DNA of 47,651 nucleotides from positions 1 to 47,651 of the forward strand of contig CAILCO010000102.1 of the NCBI GenBank assembly GCA_903832735.1, read 5' to 3'. The number at the start of each line of letters is the position of its first letter. Position 1 is the stretch's first letter. Position numbers and translations under genes: made by a program. The notes beneath the pieces were generated by a model, which was not told the origin of the DNA, did not search any database, and saw nothing but the letters and a program-made list of their open reading frames with translations. Shown here piece by piece: positions 1 to 7,363 of this stretch. Source of the DNA: an uncultured Sterolibacterium sp. GTDB lineage: Bacteria > Pseudomonadota > Gammaproteobacteria > Burkholderiales > Rhodocyclaceae.

Positions 1-109
1 AGCCACGAAATACCTCGCAAATTATCTCGGTTGGTTCAGGGCGCTCGACCGGTCGCCGCGATTCAGCCCGGATCCCGTGCAGTTGCTCGCTCTCGCCGTC
101 AGGGTATGA
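1..109 (+). mobile_element. C-terminal end of a transposase (IS remnant, cut by window edge)
   Basis: Frame 2 is open from the first base to a TGA at 107-109. It encodes about 35 residues beginning ATKYLANYLGWFRALDR. A TKYL.NYLGW-type end resembles, from memory, the C-termini of IS1595-like zinc-ribbon transposases. It lies directly upstream of an FHA gene that has lost its N-terminus, so an insertion that truncated that gene is the simplest reading. The rest of the element and its left inverted repeat are outside the window, and I could not fix the right terminal repeat. The family assignment is tentative. Confidence 0.42.
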
Positions 110-135
110 GTTCAACAACATCATTCGCTAAATGA

Positions 136-381
136 GCCAATCTTTACCTCGTCGACGGAGCCCCGTTGCTGAATATTTCCCGCGAGCACTTCCAGATCGA
201 GAGCACGGCGGAGGGCTATTTGCTGGTCGACAGGGGCAGCGCGTGCGGGACAACGGTGGGCGGGATTCACGTCGGCGGCAACGACAGCGGCGGTTCCGCA
301 GTTCTGAAGGATGGCGACGTGATCGGCATCGGTACCGAAACGACGCCCTATCTCTACACTTTTGTCGCCGACCTTTTCTAG
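136..381 (+). pseudogene. Truncated FHA-domain gene (C-terminal half of an FHA domain)
   Basis: After an in-frame TGA at 133-135 the frame reads ANLYLVDGAPLLNISREHF and continues to a stop at 379-381. It holds the diagnostic parts of an FHA phosphothreonine-binding fold: ISREH, then DRGSACGT, then LKDGD..GIG. The first strands of the domain and anything before it are missing, and the next upstream reading is a transposase tail. A TTG at 166 is the only nearby start and has no ribosome site. I read this as the 3' remnant of an FHA gene cut by an IS. A short expressed FHA peptide is possible but unlikely. The stop codon TAG is part of the first CTAG of the repeat array that follows. Confidence 0.6.
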
Positions 382-555
382 CGCCTGTTTCGCTGGCACA
401 AGAGCCTTGGGTTGCCCCTTGGGCAACTACAGGCTCTAGCACCTGCTTCGCTGGCACAAGAGCCTTGGGTTGCCCCTTGGGCAACTACAGGCTCTAGCAC
501 CTGCTTCGCTGGCACAAGAGCCTTGGGTTGCCCCTTGGGCAACTACAGGCTCTAG
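378..555. repeat. Three tandem 58-bp CTAG-bounded hairpin repeats (type A)
   Basis: Units start at 378, 436 and 494, each beginning CTAG, with a closing CTAG at 552-555. Units 2 and 3 are identical over 58 bp; unit 1 differs at two bases. Each unit can fold as an outer stem AGAGCC/GGCTCT around an inner stem TTGCCC-CTT-GGGCAA. Read on the minus strand, a GTAG tetranucleotide sits immediately 5' of the inner hairpin, the layout of REP elements. The array fills the gap between two convergent genes exactly: its first CTAG supplies the stop of the FHA remnant and its last abuts the rubrerythrin stop at 556. Related copies occur at 41160-41331 and 45527-45587. Confidence 0.9.
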
Positions 556-1053
556 TTATTCCGCCATCACGAACTTCTCGGCTTTCGTGCCGCAGACCGG
601 ACAAGGCTGTTCGGGCTTGCCCATTTCTATGTAGCCGCAGACCGGGCATAGGTAGAACTCCGCGGGCAGATCGCGGCCTTGCTGCACGGCTTCCAGCGCC
701 ATTTGATAGAGCTTCGCGTGCACCTCTTCGGCGGCGACAGCGTATTCGAACATTCGCCTGGCCTTGTGACCGTCAGCGGCCGCCTGCTTCACCATCGGCG
801 GATACATGCTGCTGAATTCGTAGGTTTCGCCGCTGATCGCGGCCTGAAGATTGTCGGCCGTGGAGCCGACCCCGTCCAGCGCCTTCAGGTGCCCTTCCGC
901 ATGGATGCGCTCCGCTTCCGCCGTCAAGCGAAACAGCTTCGCAACGGCAGCAAATCCCTCCTGCTCCGCCTTCTTGGCAAAGGCACGATACTTCTGATTC
1001 GCCTGACTTTCGCCGGCAAAGGCTACATTGAGGTTTTCCAGAGTCGATGGCAT
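556..1053 (-). CDS. rbr: Rubrerythrin
   Basis: This 165-residue protein is a cytoplasmic non-haem diiron peroxidase that reduces hydrogen peroxide with electrons from a rubredoxin-type centre. The N-terminal ferritin-like four-helix part carries the Glu and His ligands (GESQANQKYRAF, EAERIHAEGH, AAEEVHAK). The C-terminus holds a rubredoxin-like Fe(Cys)4 site, CPVCGY and CPVCG, about 15 residues apart. Length and domain order are normal for the family. The ATG at 1051-1053 follows an AAGGGA ribosome site. It is monocistronic, convergent with the FHA remnant, and its stop touches the repeat array. The upstream promoter carries a dyad in its spacer, suggesting repression, possibly peroxide- or oxygen-responsive; the regulator is not in view. 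Confidence 0.95.
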   Translation of the reverse strand: MPSTLENLNVAFAGESQANQKYRAFAKKAEQEGFAAVAKLFRLTAEAERIHAEGHLKALDGVGSTADNLQAAISGETYEFSSMYPPMVKQAAADGHKARRMFEYAVAAEEVHAKLYQMALEAVQQGRDLPAEFYLCPVCGYIEMGKPEQPCPVCGTKAEKFVMAE

Positions 1054-1185
1054 GGCGGGATCCCTTAAGCTTTGTGATCTGGCGCTAAGAGATCATGGAG
1101 GTATCAACGGCGCAAGCTGAAGTATCCTTGACCTCGGCGGCCCCGGTCAACTTTCCGGATGGTGTATAGGCCGCTGACAATCGCC

Positions 1186-1214
1186 ATTACGAGATAGATT
1201 TTCTATTTCGTCAA
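1186..1214 (-). promoter_or_regulatory. Candidate rubrerythrin promoter with a dyad in the spacer
   Basis: On the minus strand TTGACG (1214-1209), a 17-bp spacer and CGTAAT (1191-1186) form a plausible sigma-70 promoter facing rubrerythrin. A 10-bp inverted repeat with one mismatch, ACGAGATAGA (1189-1198) and TCTATTTCGT (1202-1211) around TTT, covers the spacer and touches both hexamers. That is the usual position for a repressor. The regulator is not identifiable from the window. Confidence 0.5.
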
Positions 1215-1229
1215 GACAGATTATGTCGT

Positions 1230-1258
1230 TTGTTGCGACGCAACATTATCGCTATGAT
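1230..1258 (+). promoter_or_regulatory. Candidate sigma-70 promoter of the small RNA/relA leader, with an operator-like dyad
   Basis: TTGTTG at 1230-1235 and TATGAT at 1253-1258 are separated by 17 bp. A perfect dyad TGTTGCG-A-CGCAACA (1231-1245) overlaps the -35 hexamer and spacer, so a DNA-binding regulator may control this start. Transcription would begin near 1264 and run into a strong terminator at 1305-1335. Confidence 0.6.
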
Positions 1259-1263
1259 TCGTT

Positions 1264-1335
1264 CCGTCTCCTCCAGAACCTCCTCCTCTTTTGGAACTGG
1301 ATTTAAGCCCGCCGAAACATGCGGGCTTTTTTTTT
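1264..1335 (+). ncRNA. Candidate ~70-nt small RNA with two anti-Shine-Dalgarno stretches
   Basis: A good promoter (1230-1258) and a strong intrinsic terminator (1305-1335) bracket about 70 nt with no convincing ORF. The RNA would carry CTCCTCC (1268-1274) and CCTCCTCCTC (1279-1288), both complementary to ribosome-binding sites. Short pairings (GTTCC 1261-1265 with GGAAC 1293-1297, or CCAG with CTGG) would present the second stretch in a loop. From memory this architecture matches the Rfam 'Betaproteobacteria toxic small RNA' type, short RNAs with an anti-SD motif that are toxic to E. coli when cloned. The alternative is a relA leader with an attenuator, because relA starts 36-57 nt after the terminator. 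Confidence 0.6.
1305..1335 (+). terminator. Intrinsic terminator upstream of relA
   Basis: AAGCCCGC (1305-1312), an 8-nt loop and GCGGGCTT (1321-1328) are followed by an unbroken T run to 1335. It is the most canonical terminator in the window. It ends a transcript that starts in the 317-bp gap between rubrerythrin and relA. Confidence 0.9.
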
Positions 1336-1370
1336 ATGTGTCGATTGCTGCATAATCGTAGCCATCGCCC

Positions 1371-3578
1371 TTGCCATCGTATCCCCATCACGTGGTTTCA
1401 GTCACCCATCCGCCGGGCGTCGAGGAAGCGCAGCTGCCGATTCTGGCCGCCGGTCTGCCGGCCGAGGCGCGGGGGCAACTGGAACAAGCGCTAGCGCTTG
1501 CCGGGCGGCTCTATGGTGTGAGCAAGCTGGGCAGCGGCGAGGCAGCGCTGGCACACGCGATCGGCATGGCGCAAATCGCCGCCTCGCTCAATCTGGACCT
1601 GGAGACCCGACTGGCCGCGCTGCTTTTCGCCGCGCCTGCCTACCTGGCTGAGGCCCGGGAGAAACTCGCCGCCGACTTTGGTACGGCGGTGGCGCAACTG
1701 GTCGGCGGCCTGACCCGGCTCAACGGCCTGCGCCTGTTGACTCGGCAGCAGAAGGGCGGCGGTGTCGAGGTCAAGGCGCAGTCCGAGACCTTGCGCAAGA
1801 TGTTGCTGGCCATGGTCGAGGACATCCGCGTGGTGCTCCTGCGCCTGGCCAGCAGGACGCAAAGTCTGCGTTATTTCACCGACGAAGCGACGCAGGGTGC
1901 GCGCCGCGAGGAGACCGCCCATGAGAGCCTGGAAATCTACGCGCCGCTGGCCAACCGGCTCGGCGTCTGGCAACTGAAATGGGAACTGGAGGATCTTTCC
2001 TTCCGCTTCCTGGAGCCGGAAACCTATAAGCGCATTGCCAGGATGCTCGACGAGAAGCGCGGCCAGCGCGAGCAGTTCATCGCCGCCGCGATTGGCCGCC
2101 TCAAGGCCGAACTGGCGGCGCAAGGCATCAAGGGCGAAGTCTATGGCCGGCCCAAGCATATCTACAGCATCTGGAACAAGATGCGCGGCAAGAACCTCGA
2201 CTTCGCCGAAGTCTATGACGTTCGCGCGCTGCGCGTCCTGGTCGACGAGGTCAAGGACTGTTACGCGGCACTCGGCCTGGTTCATCATCTGTGGCAGCCG
2301 ATACACGGCGAGTTCGACGACTACATTTCACATCCCAAGAGCAACGATTACCGCTCGCTGCACACCGCCGTGACCATCGAGGATGGCCGCGCCCTGGAAG
2401 TGCAGATCCGCACCAACGAGATGCACCGTCATGCCGAGTTGGGCGTGGCCGCTCACTGGCGCTACAAGGAGGCGACCACTCGCAGCGATTCGGCCTACGA
2501 CGAGAAGATCGCCTGGCTGCGCCAGCTGCTTTCCTGGCGCGACGAGATCACCGACAGCGCGGAATGGGTCGAGCAGTACAAGCGCGCCGCGCTCGACGAC
2601 ACCATCTACATCCTGACGCCACAAGGCCGGGTGATCGATCTGGCGCGCGGCGCCACGCCGGTCGATTTCGCCTACCGCGTGCATACCGACCTCGGCCACC
2701 GCTGTCGCGGCGCGCGTGTCGATGGCCACCTGGTGCCGCTGAATACGCCGCTGGCCAACGGTCAGCGGGTCGAGATCATCGTCGCCAAGCAGGGTGGGCC
2801 TTCGCGCGACTGGCTCAATCCGGCGCAGGGTTATCTCGCCACCGGCCGGGCCCGGCAGAAGGTCAAGCAGTGGTTCGCCGCGCAGGAGGAAGCCGATGTC
2901 CTGGCCCAGGGCCGCGCCTTCATCGGCCGTGAATTGCAGCGCGAGGGGCAGACGCAGACCAATATCGAGGAACTGGCGCAGAAGCTGGGCTTCAAGGGCG
3001 GCGACGAACTCTATTTCGCCGCCGGCCGGGGCGAACTGAGCGGCCGCCAATTGCAGGTGGCACTGCGCGGGCCGGTCGAGTCCCTGCCGGCGGAACCCGA
3101 GTTCCATACCCGGCAGAGCAAGTCGGCAGGCTCCGGCGGCGGCATCCTCGTGGTCGGCGTCGACAAGCTGTTGACCAGCCTCGGACGCTGTTGCAAGCCG
3201 GCGCCGCCCGATGCCATTTCCGGGTTCGTGACGCGTGGCAAGGGCGTCTCGATACATCGCGTCGAATGTCCGAACTTCCGCAACATGACGGCGAAGAACC
3301 CGGAGAGAATCATCACCGCCGAGTGGGGTGCGGGGAAAGCCGATGCGCTCTACGCGGTGACGCTGGTCGTCGATGCCAGCGACCGGCAGGGACTGCTGCG
3401 CGACATTTCGGAAGTGCTCTCGCGCGAGAAGATCAACGTCACCGCGGTCAAGACCCTGTCCAGGGCCAACGAGGCACGCATGTCCTTCACCGTTGAACTC
3501 GCCGGCGTGCCGCAATTGCAGCGCATCCTGACCCTGGTGCGCGAAGTGCCGGGCGTGGTCGGTGCCTGGCGCGGCTGA
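1371..3578 (+). CDS. relA: (p)ppGpp synthetase RelA
   Basis: RelA/SpoT-family stringent-response enzyme of 735 residues that makes (p)ppGpp from ATP and GTP/GDP on stalled ribosomes. Domains: a degenerate HD region (about 40-190), the synthetase (about 240-350, with RPKHIYSIWNKM and SHPKSNDYRSLHTA), TGS (from about 408), a Cys-containing zinc-finger-like segment (RCCKPAP about 605, VECPNF about 632) and ACT (from about 660). Where SpoT has the catalytic His-Asp pair in AALLHD, this protein reads AALLFAAP near residue 85. It should therefore lack hydrolase activity and be RelA rather than Rel/SpoT. The start is uncertain: TTG 1371, or GTG 1392 giving MVSVTHPP as in relatives; neither has a clear ribosome site. 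It is convergent with ppk. Confidence 0.95.
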   Translation: MPSYPHHVVSVTHPPGVEEAQLPILAAGLPAEARGQLEQALALAGRLYGVSKLGSGEAALAHAIGMAQIAASLNLDLETRLAALLFAAPAYLAEAREKLAADFGTAVAQLVGGLTRLNGLRLLTRQQKGGGVEVKAQSETLRKMLLAMVEDIRVVLLRLASRTQSLRYFTDEATQGARREETAHESLEIYAPLANRLGVWQLKWELEDLSFRFLEPETYKRIARMLDEKRGQREQFIAAAIGRLKAELAAQGIKGEVYGRPKHIYSIWNKMRGKNLDFAEVYDVRALRVLVDEVKDCYAALGLVHHLWQPIHGEFDDYISHPKSNDYRSLHTAVTIEDGRALEVQIRTNEMHRHAELGVAAHWRYKEATTRSDSAYDEKIAWLRQLLSWRDEITDSAEWVEQYKRAALDDTIYILTPQGRVIDLARGATPVDFAYRVHTDLGHRCRGARVDGHLVPLNTPLANGQRVEIIVAKQGGPSRDWLNPAQGYLATGRARQKVKQWFAAQEEADVLAQGRAFIGRELQREGQTQTNIEELAQKLGFKGGDELYFAAGRGELSGRQLQVALRGPVESLPAEPEFHTRQSKSAGSGGGILVVGVDKLLTSLGRCCKPAPPDAISGFVTRGKGVSIHRVECPNFRNMTAKNPERIITAEWGAGKADALYAVTLVVDASDRQGLLRDISEVLSREKINVTAVKTLSRANEARMSFTVELAGVPQLQRILTLVREVPGVVGAWRG

Positions 3579-3592
3579 TCTGTCAGCCGCGC
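3569..3592. terminator. Shared hairpin built from the ends of relA and ppk
   Basis: GCGCGGCTGA (3569-3578), a 4-nt loop and TCAGCCGCGC (3583-3592) form a perfect 10-bp stem. The left arm ends with the relA stop TGA and the right arm begins with the ppk stop on the other strand. There is no T run on either side, so termination may need Rho or the hairpin may protect 3' ends. Being symmetrical, it can serve both convergent transcripts. Confidence 0.6.
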
Positions 3593-5655
3593 GTCGCCAG
3601 TTCGGTGAGCAGCAGTTCCTGGGCGCAGATGCGGCTGCGGCGCGACGGGCTGACGGCGAAACCGCCTTCGGCGTTCATGTTCCAGGCCTGGCTGTTGTCG
3701 GCGAGATAGGGTCGCAGGCCCTCCTGGATGACCCGGCGCTTTAACTTGGCTTCGAGTATCGGGAAGCAGATTTCGATGCGGCGGAAGAAATTGCGCTCCA
3801 TCCAGTCGGCGCTGGAAAGATAGAGTTTCTGTTCGCCCCCCGCGTGGAAGTAGAAGATGCGCGAGTGTTCCAGGAAGCGGCCGATCACCGAGCGCACCCG
3901 GATGCGTTCGGACAGGCCAGCCACGCCCGGGCGCAGGGCGCAGACGCCGCGCACCAGGAGATCGATCTTCACTCCGGCCTGCGAGGCGTCGTAGAGCGCC
4001 TCGATGATTTCCGGTTCGAGCAGGGAATTCATCTTGGCGATGATCTGCGCACGGTGCCCGGCGCGTGCCGCGTCGGCCTCGGCTTGGATCAGGGCGAGCA
4101 TCGCGGCATGCAGGGTGAAAGGCGCCTGGAGCAGGTGGTTCAAGGCCTTGTGTTTGCCCAGGCCGGTGATCTGCTTGAACACTTCATTGACGTCGTCGGA
4201 GATTTCCTCGCGGGCCGTGAGCAGGCCGAAATCGGTATAGAAACGCGTCGTACCCGGATGGTAGTTGCCGGTGCCCAGATGGACGTAGCGTCGGTAGCCG
4301 CCGTCCTCGCGGCGCAGGACCATCAGCATCTTGGCGTGGGTTTTGTAGCCGAACACGCCGTAGACGACATGGGCGCCGATTTCCTCCAGGCGCGCGGCGA
4401 TATCGAGATTCGCTTCCTCGTCGAAACGCGCCATCAGTTCGACCACCACCGTCACTTCCTTACCCGAGCGCGCCGCGCGCAGCAGGTGTTCCATCAGCAC
4501 CGAGCCTGTGCCGGTGCGATAGACGGTCATCTTGATCGCCACCACTTGCGGATCGTCGGCGGCCTGTTGCAGGAACTGGATCACCGGGGTGAAGGACTGG
4601 AACGGGTGATGCAGCAGGATGTCGTGCTTCCTGATGTTCGCGAACATATCGGAGCGCTTGGTCATCACCTTCGGCATGCCGGGGTGGAAAGGCGGGTATT
4701 TCAGGTCCGGACGATCGACGCCGTCGGGAACCGAGATCAGCCTGACCAGATTGACGATGCCCTGGACGCGATAGAGATCCTCGCCCTTGAGTCCGAACTG
4801 TTGCAGCAGGAATTGGGTCATCACCTCGGAACAGTTGTCGGCGACCTCTAGGCGCACGGCATCGCCGAAGTGGCGCTGCGGCAGTTCCCCCTGCAGCGCG
4901 GTGCGCAGGTTCTTCACCTCCTCGTCATCGACGAACAGGTCCGAGTTCCGGGTGACGCGGAATTGGTAGCAGCCCAGCACGTTCATGCCGGAGAACAGTT
5001 CGCCGACATGCTGGTGCAGGATGGAGGAGAGAAAGACGTAGCCGTGATCGACCCCGGTCAGTTCCTTGGGCAGATGGATCACCCGCGGCAAGGCGCGCGG
5101 CGCCTGGACGATGGCGGCGCCGGAACTGCGGCCGAAGGCGTCCGTGCCTTCCAGTTCGATGGCGAAGTTCAGGCTCTTGTTGAGGACGCGCGGAAATGGG
5201 TGGGCCGGATCGAGTCCGATTGGCGTGAGCAGGGGCATCACTTCGCGAAAGAAGTACTCGCGTATCCAGGCGCTTTGTGGCTCGTCCCAGAGGCTGCGGC
5301 GGATGAAGACGATGCCCTCGGCGGCCAGGGCGGGCAGGATGACGTCGTTCTGCAGCGCGTATTGCTCGGCGATCAGGGCGTGCGCCTGGTGTTCGACGCG
5401 GCGGAACAATTCCTGCGGCGGCAATCCGTCGTTGTCGGTGACGCGGCTGCCGAGCTTGATCTGTTCCTTCAGGCCGGCGACGCGGATCTCGAAGAATTCG
5501 TCGAGATTCGAGGAGACGATGCAGAGGAAGCGTAGCCGCTCCAGAAGCGGTACGCGCGGGTCCGCCGCCTGCGCCAGGACGCGCCGGTTGAAGGCGAGCA
5601 GGGACAATTCGCGGTTGATGAAATGATCGAAGGGATAGTGTCGGGAGGTGGGCAT
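3583..5655 (-). CDS. ppk: Polyphosphate kinase 1
   Basis: PPK1 (690 residues) reversibly polymerises the gamma-phosphate of ATP into long-chain polyphosphate. The N-terminal region (NRELSLLAFNRRVL...SSNLDEFFEIRVAG) and the two phospholipase-D-like C-terminal domains are all present. His440 in YKTHAKM is the expected phospho-acceptor (E. coli His435), and His597 in LEHSRIFYFH matches the second catalytic His (E. coli His592). Length is normal for the family. It is divergent from ppx across a 193-bp gap, so synthesis and degradation of polyphosphate are neighbours. It is convergent with relA, with only four bases between the stop codons. ppGpp is known to inhibit Ppx in E. coli, which makes the relA-ppk-ppx grouping functionally coherent. 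Confidence 0.97.
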   Translation of the reverse strand: MPTSRHYPFDHFINRELSLLAFNRRVLAQAADPRVPLLERLRFLCIVSSNLDEFFEIRVAGLKEQIKLGSRVTDNDGLPPQELFRRVEHQAHALIAEQYALQNDVILPALAAEGIVFIRRSLWDEPQSAWIREYFFREVMPLLTPIGLDPAHPFPRVLNKSLNFAIELEGTDAFGRSSGAAIVQAPRALPRVIHLPKELTGVDHGYVFLSSILHQHVGELFSGMNVLGCYQFRVTRNSDLFVDDEEVKNLRTALQGELPQRHFGDAVRLEVADNCSEVMTQFLLQQFGLKGEDLYRVQGIVNLVRLISVPDGVDRPDLKYPPFHPGMPKVMTKRSDMFANIRKHDILLHHPFQSFTPVIQFLQQAADDPQVVAIKMTVYRTGTGSVLMEHLLRAARSGKEVTVVVELMARFDEEANLDIAARLEEIGAHVVYGVFGYKTHAKMLMVLRREDGGYRRYVHLGTGNYHPGTTRFYTDFGLLTAREEISDDVNEVFKQITGLGKHKALNHLLQAPFTLHAAMLALIQAEADAARAGHRAQIIAKMNSLLEPEIIEALYDASQAGVKIDLLVRGVCALRPGVAGLSERIRVRSVIGRFLEHSRIFYFHAGGEQKLYLSSADWMERNFFRRIEICFPILEAKLKRRVIQEGLRPYLADNSQAWNMNAEGGFAVSPSRRSRICAQELLLTELATRG

Positions 5656-5717
5656 GCGTCGGTTTCCGGCTGGGTCGTCAGTGCATTATCGGTCAATTCC
5701 ATGGTACTAGAATGAAA

Positions 5718-5793
5718 CTGCCCCCACGCTCGCTTCGTTCGCTGCCCCCCAAGGGGGCGGGTCAGTACGTTGGGGCGGCCCGGCCGTACTGAC
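5718..5793. repeat. GC-rich intergenic repeat plus inverted repeat between ppk and ppx
   Basis: Bases 5718-5758 hold a C-rich stretch, a CGCTCGCTTCGTTCGCTG core and GCCCCCC-AA-GGGGGC. From memory this is a very common dispersed intergenic sequence in betaproteobacterial genomes. Directly after it, GTCAGTACG (5761-5769) and CGTACTGAC (5785-5793) form a perfect 9-bp inverted repeat that could act as a terminator-like hairpin or an operator. A TAGAAT hexamer at 5820-5825 is a possible -10 box for ppx, without a good -35. Confidence 0.6.
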
Positions 5794-5848
5794 ATGCCGG
5801 CCGGGTGTGCTGCCCGGTGTAGAATGCCCCGGTGCAAAAAGGAATCGA

Positions 5849-7363
5849 ATGAGCTACGAACTCGTTGCCGCCGTCGATCTGGGCTCGAACAGTTTCCGCC
5901 TCCAGGTGGGCCGGGTGATCCAAAACCAGATCTACCCGCTCGACTCCCTGAAGGAGACGGTGCGCCTGGCGGCCGGCCTGAATGCCGAACGGGCGCTCGA
6001 TGGTCCTTCGCAGTTGCGCGCGCTGGAGTCGCTCTCCCGGTTCGGCGAACGTCTGCGCGGTTTCTCCCCCGGTGCGGTGCGGGCGGTGGCGACCAACACC
6101 TTGCGGGTGGCCAAGAATGCGCCGCAATTCCTGGCCCAGGCCGAAGCCGCGCTCGGCTTTCCGATCGAGGTCATCAGCGGCCGCGAGGAAGCGCGGCTGA
6201 TCTACCTCGGCGTGGTGCACACCCTGCCCAACCCGGGAACGCAACACCTGGTCTTCGACATCGGCGGCGGCTCGACCGAATTCATCATCGGCCGAAACTT
6301 TTCCCCGATCGAGCTCGAATCTTTGTACATGGGCTGCGTCAGCTATAGCCTGAAGTACTTTCCGCGCGGCCGCATCGACAAGCAGAGCATGAAGGAAGCC
6401 GAACTCGCGGCAAGAAAGGAAATCCAGGCCATCGTCTCGGCCTTCCGCGCGGCGGGGTGGGAAGAGGCGGTCGGTTCCTCCGGCACGGCCAAGGCGATCG
6501 CCGATCTGATCGAATTGAACGGCATGAATCCGTCGGGCGAATTGGGCATCACCCAGGAAGGTCTGGATCGCCTGAAAAGCGCGGTTTTGCGCGCCGGCGA
6601 TATCGCCGCGCTCGATCTTCAGGGGCTGCGTCAGGATCGCCTGCTGGTTTTGCCCGGCGGTCTGGCAATCATGTCGGCGGTGTTCAAGGAATTCGCTCTG
6701 GAGCGGATGACCTTCTCCGATGGCGCGCTGCGGCTGGGCGTGCTCTACGATCTGCTCGGCCGCCATCATCATGATGATCAGCGCGAGGCCACGGTCGGCC
6801 AGTTCATGCGTCGCTACGAAGTGGACCGGCGCCAGGCGGCACGCGTCAGTCAGCGCGCGCTCGGCCTGCTCAATCAGGTGCTGCCCGAGGCTGCTGCGGA
6901 AGATCATCCAGACGTCCAGTTCCTGACCTGGGCGGCGCGCCTGCACGAGATCGGGATTTCTGTCGCGCACTCCTCCTATCACAAGCACAGCGCCTACATC
7001 CTCGCCAATGCCGACATGCCCGGTTTTTCCCGGATGGACCAGGAGCGCCTGTCGCGCATCGTGCTCGGACACCGCGGCAAGTTGGAGCGCGTCCAGGCGA
7101 TGACCCGCGATCCGCGCGACTGGCTGCTGATTTTCTGTCTGCGCCTGGCCGCGCTTTTGCATCGCGCCCGCGACGATGCGACGATGCCGGCGGTGCAACT
7201 GGCCGTGGCCGAACGCGGCTTTCAGCTGACCGCCGATGCCCTCTGGCTGGCGGCCTCGCCGCTCACCGCCGCGGTGCTCGAGGAAGAGTCGCGTCAGTGG
7301 TCCAATCTGGGCATGGAATTCTTGGTCCGCGTGCGCCGCGACAAGGCGATCGAGGCAGTCTGA
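5849..7363 (+). CDS. ppx: Exopolyphosphatase (Ppx/GppA family)
   Basis: Ppx/GppA phosphatase of the ASKHA fold (504 residues), releasing phosphate from polyphosphate ends and possibly acting on pppGpp. The N-terminal phosphate loop VDLGSNSFRL and the second loop DIGGGSTEFI are intact. The C-terminal part (about 310 onward, ARLHEIGISVAHSSYHKHS) is the HD-like domain of full-length Ppx. I chose ATG 5849 because AAGGA lies just upstream and the protein then starts MSYELVAAVDLGSNS; an in-frame ATG at 5807 would add 14 unlikely residues. It is divergent from ppk, and its TGA overlaps the ATG of the next gene, so it probably leads the lipid-transport operon. Confidence 0.95.
   Translation: MSYELVAAVDLGSNSFRLQVGRVIQNQIYPLDSLKETVRLAAGLNAERALDGPSQLRALESLSRFGERLRGFSPGAVRAVATNTLRVAKNAPQFLAQAEAALGFPIEVISGREEARLIYLGVVHTLPNPGTQHLVFDIGGGSTEFIIGRNFSPIELESLYMGCVSYSLKYFPRGRIDKQSMKEAELAARKEIQAIVSAFRAAGWEEAVGSSGTAKAIADLIELNGMNPSGELGITQEGLDRLKSAVLRAGDIAALDLQGLRQDRLLVLPGGLAIMSAVFKEFALERMTFSDGALRLGVLYDLLGRHHHDDQREATVGQFMRRYEVDRRQAARVSQRALGLLNQVLPEAAAEDHPDVQFLTWAARLHEIGISVAHSSYHKHSAYILANADMPGFSRMDQERLSRIVLGHRGKLERVQAMTRDPRDWLLIFCLRLAALLHRARDDATMPAVQLAVAERGFQLTADALWLAASPLTAAVLEEESRQWSNLGMEFLVRVRRDKAIEAV

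Noticed and set aside
132-497. ORF of 121 codons running through the repeat array
   Set aside because: Its second half simply translates the tandem repeats and its first half is out of frame with the clear FHA domain.
378-555. CRISPR-like tandem repeats
   Set aside because: The units are directly adjacent with no unique spacers and each unit is itself a nested hairpin; no cas genes are present.
2328-3515. Long antisense ORF inside relA (395 codons)
   Set aside because: It lies wholly opposite a well-supported gene; such openings arise from GC-rich third codon positions and it has no family features. The same applies to the long minus-strand openings within etfA, the acyl-CoA dehydrogenase, pyrG and eno.
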